Assembly: GCF_036669915.1 (NCBI RefSeq) | Contig: NC_089314.1 | Span: 3,420,620 to 3,484,619 of the forward strand | Direction: 5' to 3' | Length of the DNA: 64,000 bases | Source of the DNA: Pocillopora verrucosa | Lineage: Eukaryota > Cnidaria > Anthozoa > Scleractinia > Pocilloporidae | Shown here: positions 20,984-34,700 of the stretch, one piece after another | How the letters are laid out: each line of letters starts with the position of its first letter | How positions within the stretch are numbered: position 1 is the first letter of the stretch | Notes under the pieces: model-generated | What the model saw: only the letters and a program-made list of their open reading frames with translations | What the model was told of the DNA's origin: nothing | Databases searched by the model: none | Position numbers and translations under genes: made by a program

Positions 20984-23900
20984 ATGGTGATTACAATTTG
21001 GTTCATTCTCGGACTTTCCGTCACCCGAGTGGTTTATGGCGGGAAATGCGGAGGTAATAGATCTTATTTACTTATCTTTTTATTGCATCTTGTGAGTTTT
21101 ACGAAATGTGACCATATTTTGGGCGATCTTTGGGTTGGTAACGAAAGCATCTCCTGACACTTCACAAATGAGAGCGATCTGAATTTTAAATCAATTCAAA
21201 ATTTCTGTGCATGGTTGTTTGGTTACGCGCTATGCTTCACCAATATAATGACACATCGCTTTGTGTAATAACATTAGAAGGGAAAGGATATATCATGCAG
21301 AATTTTTTCGTTTACACAGACAAAATAAGGTTTTTATATTCCATTGAAACAGCGTGAGTAGTTTGAGGATGAATTAGACACTTGACCACGTGGAACTTGA
21401 ACATACTTTACCAGCTGTCTTTCAAAGTTCAGATAGAAACTAATTTTTCTGAATGATATTTTTACGTTGAACCTGGCTCTTATATTCCGAATGAAATATG
21501 GCTTTAAGCTTAATTTTCTTTTCAAGGGCGATGAAGTGGGAAAGGGGCTGGCGGGCTCGCGAAAAAGGCTACCGGTGGTTAGGAGAAAAGACCTTTATTT
21601 ATAAATTCTCTGCTTATGCTTATGACCACAACCACTAGCTTGAGCGTGTGCTTAAGTTAACGTTTAAGTCAACGGGATCTCTAAATATTCCCACTTTAAT
21701 TCATCTGCCATAGTAATCTGGTTATTCGTCGCTCCCTTGGCTCCTTGCTCACCTCCCCGCCTCCCTTAAAGAAGATGGATGGTTTTATTTTTAGTCGTGG
21801 AGACGCGAAGCGTAGCAACAACTATTGTTAGGGGTTAAAATATGCAAATTTGTCACTCACTCAGATGTCAACATACCTTGACCATGATGTGCCAACGGCG
21901 ACACTCTGAAAAGTAATATTCAGTCAAAATTGTTTGTTTTATCTTTGTATGCAGATGTTTTTGACGGTTTACCCAAATCTTGCTGTCCCGCAAAGTACGT
22001 CGATGTCTGTTGTCCGCTTGCAAAACCGTGTAACGCTTCAGCAGCGGCACTTACCCCGAGTATGATGACATCTAGTCCAACGCAGACAAGCGGGGGAAAA
22101 CCATTTTGTATGGAACCTCAAAATTCCTCAGCTTGTGGGGCGGGATTTTTCTTGAATAAACATTCAATGAAATTCGAACCCTGTCCTGATGGTAAGTTTG
22201 TAGTTCCCTGATGACATTTTATCAATTTGCCATCCCGGAAGTGGGAAGTCGCAACAACTTTCGGTTGTTTGTTATGATGAAATGGTTTCTTTCGCGGTTT
22301 ATGGGTAAGATCTCTCTTCCATCAATATCCTAAGTGCACTCATGGAATGTTTGGTACAGTGGGAAGGGGGGGGGATTACTTCCCATTCATTCTCTTCAAT
22401 GAAATCAAAACGACGTTGTCACAACTTGCAAAGCAATCCCATTGGAATATATCAGCGGATAACTCCATTGCAGACGAGAACTACGTGTTATCAAGGAAAA
22501 ACATGGAGGTTAACTAAGACAATAATCCTACCAGGCTGGATATTTTTTTCAAGGATCTGAAGACGCTTTTCGTTTTGTAACGAACTTCAGGCCGAGATCA
22601 AAACTTGTTTATTTTATTCGCTGTCGTCTCTGCTGATTTCTGCAGACTGGTTTAGGTAAGCCTTTGCATTGTGACACTCGTAGAACTAAATTGGTAAATA
22701 AGGGATTTACAGGGGTTTACGTTTGTGTAGTTACATATTATTTCATATGTTTAGAGAGAAAGCAATTTTTTTTTCTCTCGTACCCCGCTATTATGGATTC
22801 TTGTTATTGCAGGCACTAAATCTCCTCCCGACGGTGTCCACAATAACGGGAGTCGACTCTATACAGTTTTACTACGATTAAAGTACTAAACTGATGTGGA
22901 AAAAACAAAGTTAGGAGTTATTCAAGACCAATTTCACACGTAAAGGATTTGAGCGAGACTGCTGGAAAGCCCTGAATTGACGGCTTTGCAAGTTGTGTCA
23001 TCATCGTTTGTCGGTCTAAGACCTGGTCACTCCCCCCCCGCCCCCCCCCCTCCCCCCACCACCTCCTTCTCCTGAGTTGATGAATTAGACATAAAAGAGG
23101 CAGCGCAATTGTTTACATGTTCTCATGAAAGGGATGAATTTAACCCTCAGCAAAAACGCAATTAAGGCGAAAAGTCATCTGTCGGCTTGAAGTAAGAATC
23201 TACCGTAAAATAGAGGAAACATTGACTTTATGATTGTTTTTAGGCTTCTATTGTCTTAAGGATCGACTCTGTATCATACCATGTCCAAAGGGAGCATACT
23301 GTGTTAGAGATAAACTAGTTAACGCCACGGTAAGTTTTTTATGATCTTATTCACGACCAAGCGAGTAGAACGGTGCTTTCATGGTTGGTTCGACACTGGC
23401 TGGGTCTTTGGGCAAAACAGTTTAATTTTGCAGTGTCCTTACCACCCAGGAGTGTTATTGGCTGACGGCCAATTGTCTTGAGCTAAAATCAGTTTTCAGA
23501 TAGAGGCCTAAACAATTTCGACTTCCTCTCACACGTGAGTAGATCCTGGAGTTAACTGGGAAGGGGGGGCTCGCTAAAGTGATCTTGCAAGAACTATAAT
23601 GCCGATGAGGTTTGAGTCTGATAACACACTTTGCCGACGTTTAATGAAACCAGTGTCACTTTACGTGTTTTCAATTGCAGATTTACGCTTCTAAATTCTC
23701 TGTTCTAAGTGACGATCTTTATGCTGTCATATCTTTAATGGCAGAGCCCGTGGTGCGCTCAGCTCATGATGAGAACATTCATCTTATTTCCTAGAAAAAA
23801 TCGCCTTTATTGTGCCGCGAGAGTGGAAAATGCTGCAATACTTCTCAGTCCCCTCCTATCTTTGATTCTCATGCAGCTTCTAAGTATATTTGCCCTGGAG

Positions 23901-26900
23901 CAAAGCGCCCAAATCCCTGTCCTCCACGCTACTATTGCCCAAACGTCACCATTAAAAAGACGTGTCCAAGTGGACATTTCTGTCGGAATGGAAGCATGGA
24001 ACCACAACGCTGTCCGGTATGAGTAATTAGTCTTGTTACATATATTTGGTAATAGTTACAATATTGTTATTCGATAATGCACATCCGAAGGCATCTCCTA
24101 AGTGGTAACAGCCGTTAAAGATAGATGCGAGAGAAACGGGATTTTTAAGGCCATTTGGCCATGTGAAATCCAAGTTCAAAACTATGGAAATTATAAATGT
24201 TCATGGAAATACTTTAATCTCAGAATTAATTCGGCTGACTGTTACTCCGTACTACAAATATGGATATCAATAGCAAATGCTAAAACTGCAAAGAATACTA
24301 AATAATGCTCATAAAATGCATCCTTTTCATGAATGCTGTGCATTATAAGGATTTAGTTCATTTACGGGGAAGAAATCGATGCAACTAGATTTAAGGAGGA
24401 ATAAATTTGTGCCTTCCGTGACTTTACAGGTTGACTATCTCATGGTTCCAAACCCCTTTCTAACTGAAGCTGTCAGGTTGGTAAGGTTGGTTCGGAGCAG
24501 TGAGTTGCTAATTTTGCTGTCCACGTCGAAGTTGCAATACTTATCCCAGTTGCTTTTGCATCTACTTTAAGTGTAAATCAAGTATGGGAATATCAATTCA
24601 TCTTTTATCGTCCATTTTCATTTAGTGGCAGGGACGCGTGGAAGATGCCATCCCTGTTGGTGCATGCACAACTCCTTGTTGAGCGCAGTCTTATTTTGGT
24701 CTATTTTCAGATTCTCTCCATATGCAAGAAAGGGTCTTCAGCTCCTATGAGTGCCCCTGGTGGTGTTTTACTCATCTTAGCAATATTGGTGGTAATGCTG
24801 TTGCTTTTGCTCTGTTTCAACCACGAAGAAAAACTTATAGAATGGTGTGAACGTTATGTAACAAAGAGACTCTTCGCAAAACGACGTTTAAGAATGCAAG
24901 AGAGTATCAGGAGGAACACTTTGGATAAATACCGAGAGGAGGCGGAGCCAAAGACACAAACCATCACCATTCGTTTTCGAAACCTTAGCCTCTCTCTTAA
25001 AAAGGTAACTACCTGGTTGTGCAGAGGGAGAGGGGAGGGAAGGAGGTCTTTTGTTATCAATCTCAAAGTAACGGTCAATATCATGTACGAATATTCGCCA
25101 AAGAGTATATTTCTTACCACAGAGTCCGGAGACGTTAATTAGTCACGTACTATCGGCAGCCAAAATATGATTGTGGTTAGTGTTACTGCTACTGCCCCTG
25201 TTATTATAATAATACGTATGATATTAATAATAATAATAATGATAATAATAATAATAATAATAGTATTGATAATGAAAATAATAATAATAATAATAATAAT
25301 AATAGTTGAAATGATATCATCTTCATCTTGTTATTCGTATCATTCATTACTTTTTTTTTTGTTTACTTTTGGCGCCAAAGTGCTGCAGGGGAACTTGTTA
25401 ACACTTAGAAAAAATTCGGCGCGAAAGTGCGTCACGGAAAGTAAAAAACCAATTTATGGGATATATTTCGAAGGACTCTGCGTTAAAGTAAGATTTTCTG
25501 CATGCGTAGGAGAGTAAAGGAAGAATTTATGCTTTGAACATATTTCAATTGGAGCATAATCTTCAGTGGAAGGAGAATACTAAAGAATGAGTCAGAGCTT
25601 ACTCCTACAAATATTTTTTAGAGACACCACACACATTGTAATTAACAGAATTTTTATTTAGTTATGCGTTGTGTGTTGTTTTCTTCATTTTAACAGACAA
25701 AAGTAGCCATTCTTCAAGGCGTGTCCGGTCAACTCCTACCTGGGGAAGTAACTGCGGTAATGGGTCCCTCGGGATCCGGCAAAACAACGTTTCTCAACAC
25801 CCTTAGTGGAAAAGCCTATTATGGGGTTGGTTTTCCATGTGAAATAAGTGTAACAAAAATACTCTCATCGGAGCTTAAAATTCGAGTGAATTCTGCCAAT
25901 TATTGACTTCAGCACTCTTGAGCTCAAGGGTGTGATCAGTCCCTGGATGCTGTAGAAATCGACACATTCCTAGGTGCTACCAGGGCTTCGTTTTCCCTTA
26001 GTGTCTAAAACTGAACATGGTCTGATAGTATTAAAAGTGGCCATTAGCGATATAAAAGATGGCTGGATGGTTAGTTCTTTGTAGGAGCCTTCGGCTAACG
26101 GAATCCGATAAAGGAAAACTAAATATTTCTATCATTTAAAGAGAAAATATGTCATTGAAAACCTGCGGAAAATACTATTTTAGGCCTTTTTCTTGTTATT
26201 TTTTGTAGTTGCGACTAATATTTACAATATCACAACTAGAAAATCTATTGTTGAGACAATGCTATCACTACTTATAACAAGCATGTTCAACTTGTGGTGT
26301 AAACCTATTGTGACTTCATGAGCGCACAAGTAATTGACTTGACGAACAGAATTGAGATTGAAGAGAGATCTTGTAAAACGATGCTCTTAGAAAGCGTCAG
26401 GGTTGACTTAATTAATCAAATTTCAAGGCCACTTACTGCAGTTTTTCATTTCTGTTTTCAGAAACGCGCCGGTAGTCTATTCATCAACAACAACTTTGTA
26501 CACGACTTGGGTGTTTTCAGAAACATCACGGGATTTGTTCCGCAGGTTTGTTTTGCGTTAGAAAGAAGGAAGCAACTGCATGGTTTTTTCTATCGGTGTA
26601 CTATCGGTGTCGTTCAAGAGGGCCACCACCGCACTCAGCGCCCAGAGACGGTTAAAGTTCTTTATAATAAAATGCTTGGGACAATTCGAGTTATTGATGC
26701 AGTGTTTGAAATTAGACTTAAACAGAATATGATTCAACGCAAGGATAAGAAGGAAACCTCTGTGTCAGGCAACCTGAGGAATTAGTCCTGTGCTCATCCA
26801 CATTATATGCCTCTATTCAACTTGTACTGTTTTTTTCAGGAAGATATCATGCACAGAACATTGACGGTGAAGGAGGTTTTGATTTATCAAGCAAATCTAA

Positions 26901-29900
26901 GATTGCCATCCTCGATTTCCAAAGACGAAAAGGAAAAAAGAGTCAACGAGGTATGTCGCCGATTAAAATCTTTCATTGTATTGGAACTGAGTAATGGTAA
27001 TGAGGGACCTGTAAGTAAGCTCGTTCTACATCACTCACGTTACCATTAAATGAATAATAAAATTGAAACAGTAAAACTGACCCTTTTGGTTTGGCAGGTC
27101 TTGGATCTTCTTGATTTGGCGCACGTCAAGAATACAAAGATTGGGGACGAGGTATGGGCTTTCTAAAAAGAAAAACGCTTGCCAGTGTGAGGACCAACTC
27201 TCGAGTATACAGTATATTATCATGACACCATTACAAAGAATTACTGTGACCGCAACTAGCCGTTGAAAACAGCGTCTCAGCTTCACAGCTTCGAATTCGT
27301 ATAGCTTCTATCTATTGCCATTTCGAGTTTTACGTGTAGATATAAGTGTCATTTTCGTAGGATTATATGTTTCAGTCTAGTTTTGTTTATTTACTTGTCT
27401 AATTGTTCTGGTTTTTTTTTCTTTATTTTTTATTGTCTTACTAGGAATCAAGAGGCATTTCTGGAGGGCAAAGAAAACGCGTCAACATAGGAATGGAATT
27501 GGTGACTGACCCAACGTTGCTTTTTCTCGATGAGCCGACGAGGTAGGACGGAAAATTCTGTGTTTCTTTAGCGAGTTGTTGCATGTGATACGGATATTCC
27601 TTTTTGGTTTCTTTTAAGGTTATTTAATGGTTGATGATATTTCGAACCCATAGCCACTGAAGGCATAACAAGGCAAAATATCATGAGTCGTTGCCATAGG
27701 TCCCCAGTGTCCCATTTATACCACCATAGTCGCCTGATTATGCATTCTAAGGCTTTGACATTAAGGTGCTTCCATTCTGGATTCATTGAACTCCATATTT
27801 CCTTTGTTGCTTCTCTTGTAGCGGACTGGACAGTACTTCAAGTTTGATGGTTGTGGATGCGCTAAAAGCCGTAGCTGAAAAAAAGAAACTGACAATTGTT
27901 TGCGTCATTCATCAGCCAAGATACGAAATATTCAGTAAGTCTGAACTGCAAATTGCAACAAGTTTAATTTTTTTTACTCTGATTTGTTTGCCGTCTTAAA
28001 ACGTAGACAAAAATAACTTTGTGGTTCTAATATTTGATGAGAGTAGAAACAGAAGCAGTGAAACGATTCTTTGGGTCTAATTTGTTTCTCAATTTGCAAA
28101 ATTCTTGCAACCTAAGATTTATAATTCAACCCCTTTTTCTGGTTGTCATGTTTTTTTTTTTTTAGGTAAATTCCACAAAGTTCTCTTTCTTGCGCCCGGT
28201 GGACGAACCGTCTTCCTTGGAAGTGTGTCAGAGGCGGAAAACTACTTTGAAATGCTTGGATTTCAAATACCTGAGAAAGTGAACCCAGCAGATTTTTACA
28301 TGGATGTCATTGGCGGATTGTGTAAGGGCTCTGATGAATCAACTAGTACTTTACCCGAGCGTTGGGAGCAGTATGCCGCTGGAAATAACGCGGGTGCTGA
28401 AAACACTGACTGTGCTGATGGGAGCCGGACAGGTCCGGATGACGGAATAGAGCAATTGTCTTTTAAATCTACTCTGAAACTGTTCAAGAGAAACCCAAAT
28501 AAAGGTACTCAGTGATTTCCAAAGGTATTAAAAGTCTGTTCCCCGCGATCAATGATAATTGATTGTCGCCTAAATCAATCGGTGGTAATCGATGTTTGTC
28601 AGTCAGTTTGTATGCATATATCTGCTGCCGATTGATTAGGAATCGTCAGTCGCAATTAGAAATCTCTCATTAAAGCTATTTCTACGGTCAACGATTCTTC
28701 GCATTCGCGACGATGTCTCGCGGTCTATGCTTCTACTTCTTAGTGGAGAATTTACTTCAGAGTTGAGTTTATTTCAGTTGTTCAGTCGTTCAGCTGAGTT
28801 TACTTCAGTTGTTGATTGCTTGTATTAAGGAAGGATCCATACAGAAAATAACGAATACATGGAATGAAAACTAAATTACAGTAGGAAATAGAAATCGCTT
28901 ACAGTCGACATGTTGAAACGGGTTCCAATCCCGTGAAGCCTAACTTTTTCATGCTTCTTTAGTGCAATCTCTCTAATTGCAGCACAACTGCGAGGATCCT
29001 TTCTTTACCTCTGACTCGACATGTTGAAAGTTGATGAAGCCTTGCATCGATATGATCTGTTAATTAATATCATGGTGGATTAGTCTGACTGCGCGCGCAG
29101 CTGCAACTTTGGGAGCTCGCGTTACATTCTGTGGCTCGAATAGAAAATAGCCTGATGATGGACATCAGCAGCTCGTTGAACGTTACGGACCATTTAAATT
29201 CCAATGTCTCACGTTTTTGTAATGTTCAACTTCATATTCTATTTGACCTTCCTTCTCTTCAACGAGACTTACTTGCTTTAGTACAAGGTGATCGCCCTTT
29301 CAATTTCCATTTCCAGATCAAGACAAGCAGATGCCCAACTTCTTGATTCAGTTTATTACGTTTCTTCGTCGTGAGATTCGACTGCAGTTTCGTTTGTCAC
29401 GATCACTTCTTCTGGATCAGTTCTTGGTGTTACTTGCAGGGGGTACCCTCGGTGCCCTCAGGATGGAGGTTAGTTGGCATTCATGTTGTCAGTATTTAAC
29501 GTTTGGCAAATCGGGATCATTACTGCTGGTATGATACATCGCGCGCAAAATGGTTTTGACTTAGAGCGCCGTTTTTGAAATCTTTCATGCATCTTAGTCT
29601 CAGAGAGATTTGTTGCTAAAGATTATAGTGCAACGCAAATGAAAAATTTGTGGAAAGAGGCAAGGGTCCCAAAAGTCAGAATATTTCAAATAACTGTAAT
29701 AGCCAATTTGTCGTCAATAACTGAAAATTATCATGGCACCGATGCTTAGCTTTTCGTACAGGGCGAGATTTGTGAAATCTCTCTGTGCTAAAAATTGATT
29801 TCCAGAGTACTTTCCTTCCATTTTTTGTATTCTTTCTGTCTTAAGTGACGATTCGTCCAACTTGAAAATACCTTTTTTATTTCTATCACCAGGCTCGTCT

Positions 29901-31763
29901 TGACGATTTCTTCGCTCTCGTCACCCTCAGCTCCTTAGCAATTGGTCTGACCGCTATGTTATCTGCGTTGAGATGTTTTGGTAGCACCAGGACTACTTTC
30001 TGGCGGTAAGGGGTGGGGAATTGTGTTTCTTGCTCTGTGTGAATAACAATTCAAAAAAGACGATCGACGATGACACTAGAGAAGAAAACGCAGAGGACGA
30101 CGGCGACAATGAAATGACGAGGAAAACGTCCATCAGGCCATTGGAGTGTCAGTGGTTTAATATTTACTTTTACACTTACTTTTATTACTATTTGATCTTC
30201 ATTATCAACTTTACATTGCAGTGAAGCCGCAGCTGGTGTCAACAGGATAAGTTACTTTGTGGCTGTCAATGTCGCTCAGATTCCCATAATCGTCATCACT
30301 CCTGTTGTTTATTTGAGCCTGCTGTACTCACTGATTGCACCGAGAGGTAGAAATAGACGTCGTTTTATGTGATAGGCATAGGTTTTCATTACTATTGGAA
30401 TATCACGGGCAAATGTCCATAGTATACCAAAGTAATAGTCTCCGTTAGTATGATATTTGACGTTAGGCCAGAAAGTCAGAGAATGTTAGGGTTGAGGCCG
30501 AACAGGCGCACAGCATGAGATGATTAACAGTTTATGATCTCTTGCGCACAGTTATACCTCCCTCCACCCCCTCTTTACCTTTCAAACTTAGATCTACGTG
30601 TCTGTTTTAATTTTTTTGAAAATTCTTTTCTTAGCTTACTTCCGATTTCATTATGCCGCCACTCTTGGAGTTCAGTTCGCCTGCACTGGAGCGGGATACT
30701 GCATATCCGCTATCTTCAGCCCCAAAAACTCACAGATGGCATCTGTTACTTTTGCACTCATTTCCTCTCTTTTGGCAGGTAAACAAAGGAAAGGTTATCA
30801 TGACAAACAGTAATACGAGGGGGAGGTAGAAGAGGGATGGGACGATAGAGTATGGTTAAGGGGGAGGGCGGAGGGCAGAGGGAAGAATCAGTCGTCGCCA
30901 GGGGAGGGCGGAGGGGGTCATAAGAGAGCCTTAAAGGATCAAGTAAATTTTATCGTGACAAAACTATGATCCTCCCCCCCCCCCCTTCCCCCCTCTCCCG
31001 GCGGTGAATAATGACCGGCCCTTACTTAAACAGAGGAAACTTCTCGTCAACTCTGTCTCGAATATGACGAAATTCTGAAAAAAAGCCCAGTAATTGATGA
31101 TTACTTGCGCTAAAAGTTCAATTCTAGGACATTGTGTTGTTTCGGATCCGGTGTCTAAGCAAACAAAGTTTAGGGCGATAACTAGGTCATCTCATCGGCC
31201 GCGCTTTTAAAAATTGTCTGTTGCGTACGTTTTTGGCACAGGCATAAATCCATAAACTCTTCAAAATTTTTCCCCGTGATCGATTTGCGATTATGCATGA
31301 GTTGGCACTCCTACAATGTAATATTTGCCAGGCGCGATCCCGGAACGATTTATTTGAATGTCAAGTTACTAATTATTTTGCAATAGCAATTTCATGCTGT
31401 TGAGTGTTTCTTGCCATCATCCTGCTCTGCTGCCGGTTATCTTCGTAAATTGACACAATTCTATTTCTGTCTCGCACTGAATTCCTAGGCAGTTCTCCTA
31501 CACTGTGTAAAATGAAAAATAACAAGCTCAGTCCAGTCTACAGTCTCTCTTACTCCCGCTGGTATCTGGAGGCATTGTTTGAAAAGGAGGCTAATCGTTA
31601 CCCAGATGTCATGAAGCTCTATGTGCATGAGATATCAACAAGGAATGGATATACACTGAATAACTACAGCGCTTGTATAGGAGTCTTATTTGCCATGGGG
31701 TTTGCTTATCGAGTGCTGGCTTTGTTGTTTATGTTGTTTACAAATAGGGGGAAGCAACAGTAG
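20984..31763 (+). CDS. Complete ABCG half-transporter, copy B (17 exons, 881 aa)
   Basis: ATP-driven exporter half-unit that must dimerise; substrate unknown. Exons: 20984-21053, 21955-22191, 23244-23329, 23795-24016, 24711-25004, 25697-25825, 26462-26545, 26840-26950, 27098-27151, 27445-27542, 27822-27934, 28166-28504, 29317-29468, 29893-30005, 30222-30346, 30635-30778, 31489-31763. All are GT-AG with matching phases, summing to 882 codons. Domains: signal peptide 1-20; Cys-rich ectodomain 24-205 with [15 protein letters not shown] repeats; membrane segment about 221-241; basic linker; ATPase with GPSGSGKT (326-333), Q374, ISGGQRKR (434-441), LLFLDEP (454-460) and H492; six-helix membrane domain about 640-881. 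Cys-rich head, extra N-terminal helix and tail fit the plant ABCG24/28 type. Start: ATG opening [10 protein letters not shown], the first giving a signal peptide. No lesion. Splicing is predicted, not shown. Confidence 0.9.
23345..23480 (+). repeat. Possible tRNA-derived SINE relic in intron 3 of ABCG copy B
   Basis: Shares TTCGACACTGGCTGGGTCTT and the following 70 bases with intron 3 of copy C. It lacks the 20-odd bases that in copy C complete a tRNA-like stretch (see 49590-49745), so this copy is internally deleted. Confidence 0.35.
25205..25310 (+). repeat. (AAT)n microsatellite in intron 5 of ABCG copy B
   Basis: Interrupted AAT/ATA trinucleotide run. A shorter orthologous run lies at 51490-51600 in intron 5 of copy C. 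The open frame across it (25167-25517) is Ile-rich translation of the repeat, not a gene. Confidence 0.9.
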
Positions 31764-34700
31764 CTGCATCTTGTCGTTAGAGAAATCTGTAGGAAAGTAT
31801 ATTATTGTTAAACTACAGCGTGGCTTTAAATTCGATTTCATTTTTGTGTTTGTGTGTCCTGTAATAGTAAAAACAAGAATAGGAATTAGACGAATGAGCT
31901 AACTTGTGCAAAAATTATTTTGTTGTTAGTTGAGAGCCATTATTTTTGTTTTTTTGATGTCTTTTTTTCGTGGGCGTGCTCGAAGGTACCATATATGTTT
32001 AACTTGTTAAGTGTCCTGCCAAGTGTCTGTTGTGATGTACACACAAGGCTTTAAATGACTACGCTGAGAGATTTAGAGGTAGCCTTTGTTAGTTCAAAAG
32101 TCAGAATCAGTATCGTCCAATTTTATGCGCAAGAATGCCTAAACCTGTAAAAATTTAGGCAAACTGAAAAACGCCAAGTTTCATAGAAGCGTATAGGAAC
32201 TTTTATACTATCTAACGTTCCTCAGTAGATGATTTATAAAAAAATGCTCTCCAACTCAAAGTAATGGTCTCAGTTAACCTACGTTGTGTTGGCACATAAT
32301 TTTAGATTGGTGTAAGGAGCTTTTTTAAGCATCTGATTTGAACTTTTCATGTTGTGTTTATTGTTCTCCGTGCAGTAGGTTTGAGTTGAGTGAACTGCAT
32401 GTTGTCTAGGTATAATAAGTATAGTGATTATAAAACCGATAGCTAACGACTTGAAGAGTCTATAGATACTTTGTGCACCGCACACTAACGGTAGAACCTT
32501 TAATAATCATTGAACGAGTCCGTGTTAAATAAAATTGTGTTGTTTATTTTCTTTGTAATGTGTTGCGGTAGGGTCTTTCTGGGGAAAGGGGACTGACATG
32601 GTTCCAAGGATCCCACTCAGGTACGCCTTCGAAGCATTTCTTCTCGTTTGTAAACAAGACTCTTGTAATTCGAATTCTTTACGTATCGTTTAAGTGATGG
32701 CTATTTTTTTAAAAGACAACTAACATTGAAATAATCTTGTAATAGCAAATTACAGTAATTGAATTTTTTACGGCACAGGCAAACGGGTATAGGAACGAAT
32801 ATTTCTGATTCGAAGATCTCGGAGACTTTTTTAAATCTTAAAAGTCTACAGTATTTAAGAGTTCCTTGCGGTCAATAGATACTCTTTGCTCCGCACTGTA
32901 AACACAGAGCATTGATTAATCAGTGAATCAGTCTGTCAAATGAAATTGTGTTGTTTTTTTCGTTGTTGCCTGATGCACTAGCGTCTCTCCAGGACATTGG
33001 CGGGGATCCCCCCGATAAGAATTAGAGTGATAGTTACGCCTTTGATGCATTGTTTCTCGTCTGTAAGAACGAGTCTTATAATCCTTCACGCCTTTGCTAA
33101 GCGCTTTAATTGTGAGATCTCAGAGACTTGAAAGTTTATTCAGAATATTGTCTGTTTTTCGCTGTGGGAACGTTTATTATGACGCAATTTTCCCATGTTT
33201 TTTGTGGTAAAAGAAGAAGGTTGTAATACTGAGAAATGTATCTGTGCAAAGCTAGATAATCATTTCTGTTTTATCTCTCAAAAGGTTCTTTTCTCAAACT
33301 CAAATGGTCGATTTTAGTCATGAGTGGTCATTCTAATCATTTATCGACCCGATTACACCTTCTCAAAATTTTTTTCTACTAAGTTGTCACTTTACACACA
33401 TGTAAGCTGAAATGTAATGTAAACCTGGTAAAAACCTTGTGAGTGATGCATCATGCATTATTTGCTTTATATAAAGTATTTATCCAATTTTCTTCCGGTT
33501 CTTCATAGTGTGTACGTGCGTCGCAAATTTTTGTTCATACATTACAGTATTTAATTGTAAATTTAACTTTCATTTATTTGGAATACCTGTAAATTAGTTG
33601 GTATATATGTCATATCATCCAAGTCTTGAGCTGAACCACTCCATGTCGAATAGAATTATGATTTTTGTGATGTTTGCGTCGTTGTTTTGTAATGCACTAA
33701 CGTCTTTTAGGATTGGGAAGGCTAAAATGGCCCAAGGATCCACCCTCTCAGTTACACCTTTGATGTATTCGTTTTTGTTTATAAATACGACTCTGATAAT
33801 CCTTTACAGAGGGTTTGAATGGGGGTCCTCATATTAGCTATTGGTTAAAATTTCATCGCATTGTCGTTAGTTGGCTAAATTTTCGATCTTTGTCGGTTGT
33901 TGGTGAATCACAATTAATGATTAAAATGTAAGTGAAGCTTCCACATTCGTTAGGAAATTTGTGGGCTCGAGTAGCGGACACCCTGGAAACGAGCCCGCAC
34001 TCTTACATGGCAATGAAATAAGTTTGACGACAGGAAATGTGTTAATTATTAAACTGAATCTGACAATAAGCCTCATAAGCTAGAATGCTCTTCATTTTGA
34101 ATACGAAGATCGATAATGCTGTCGGTTAGTATTTTCATGTCCGTCCTAATCGGCAATTCCTTTTCGCATTTCGTCGATAGTCAGTTTTATTTTTACCCTT
34201 TGTCGCTGGTCAATTAACCAGATTCAGACCCTCTTCACAAATCTTCAAGGCGATCGCTAACTTCTTGAAATATATATATATATTTTTTCAAATGTTTTTT
34301 GCAACAGCAACTTAGATGCGCACGTGGATTGCTGTTTTGAGACGCAGCCTCACGGCAGAAATATTTTTGATTAAGAGATCACGGAAACTTTGATTCTAGC
34401 TGTTAATTTCTTGCGAATCCTCGTTGTGAAAAACGTTATTTTAAGACGCAATTTTTCTGTTAATTGGGAAAAAGGGGAGGATTTATTCACTGAGAAATGT
34501 ATGATACGCTGGACCCAAATTAACACCTGTGCTGAAGCAGTTAACATATTCTATTCACGTTTCTTCCTGGCACTCGGGCAATCACCACCGGAACATTTAT
34601 TTTCTAATGGCTTCGTTCCTGTTTTGTGGACATCGACAGAGATCAATCTTTAAGCAAACATCTCGTCACAAAGTCTGTTTACTTTTAATAGGAGTTGGCT

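Noticed and set aside
25167..25517. Ile-rich frame
   Set aside because: Translation of the AAT microsatellite in intron 5.
28905..28945. Possible tRNA-like B box (GGTTCCAATCCC) in intron 12 of copy B and near 55095 in copy C
   Set aside because: No A box or cloverleaf can be drawn around it; probably an old SINE piece at most.
29131..29346. Frame just before ABCG exon 13, also at 55319-55525
   Set aside because: The family alignment and phase require splicing from 28504 directly to 29317; the frame belongs to intron 12.
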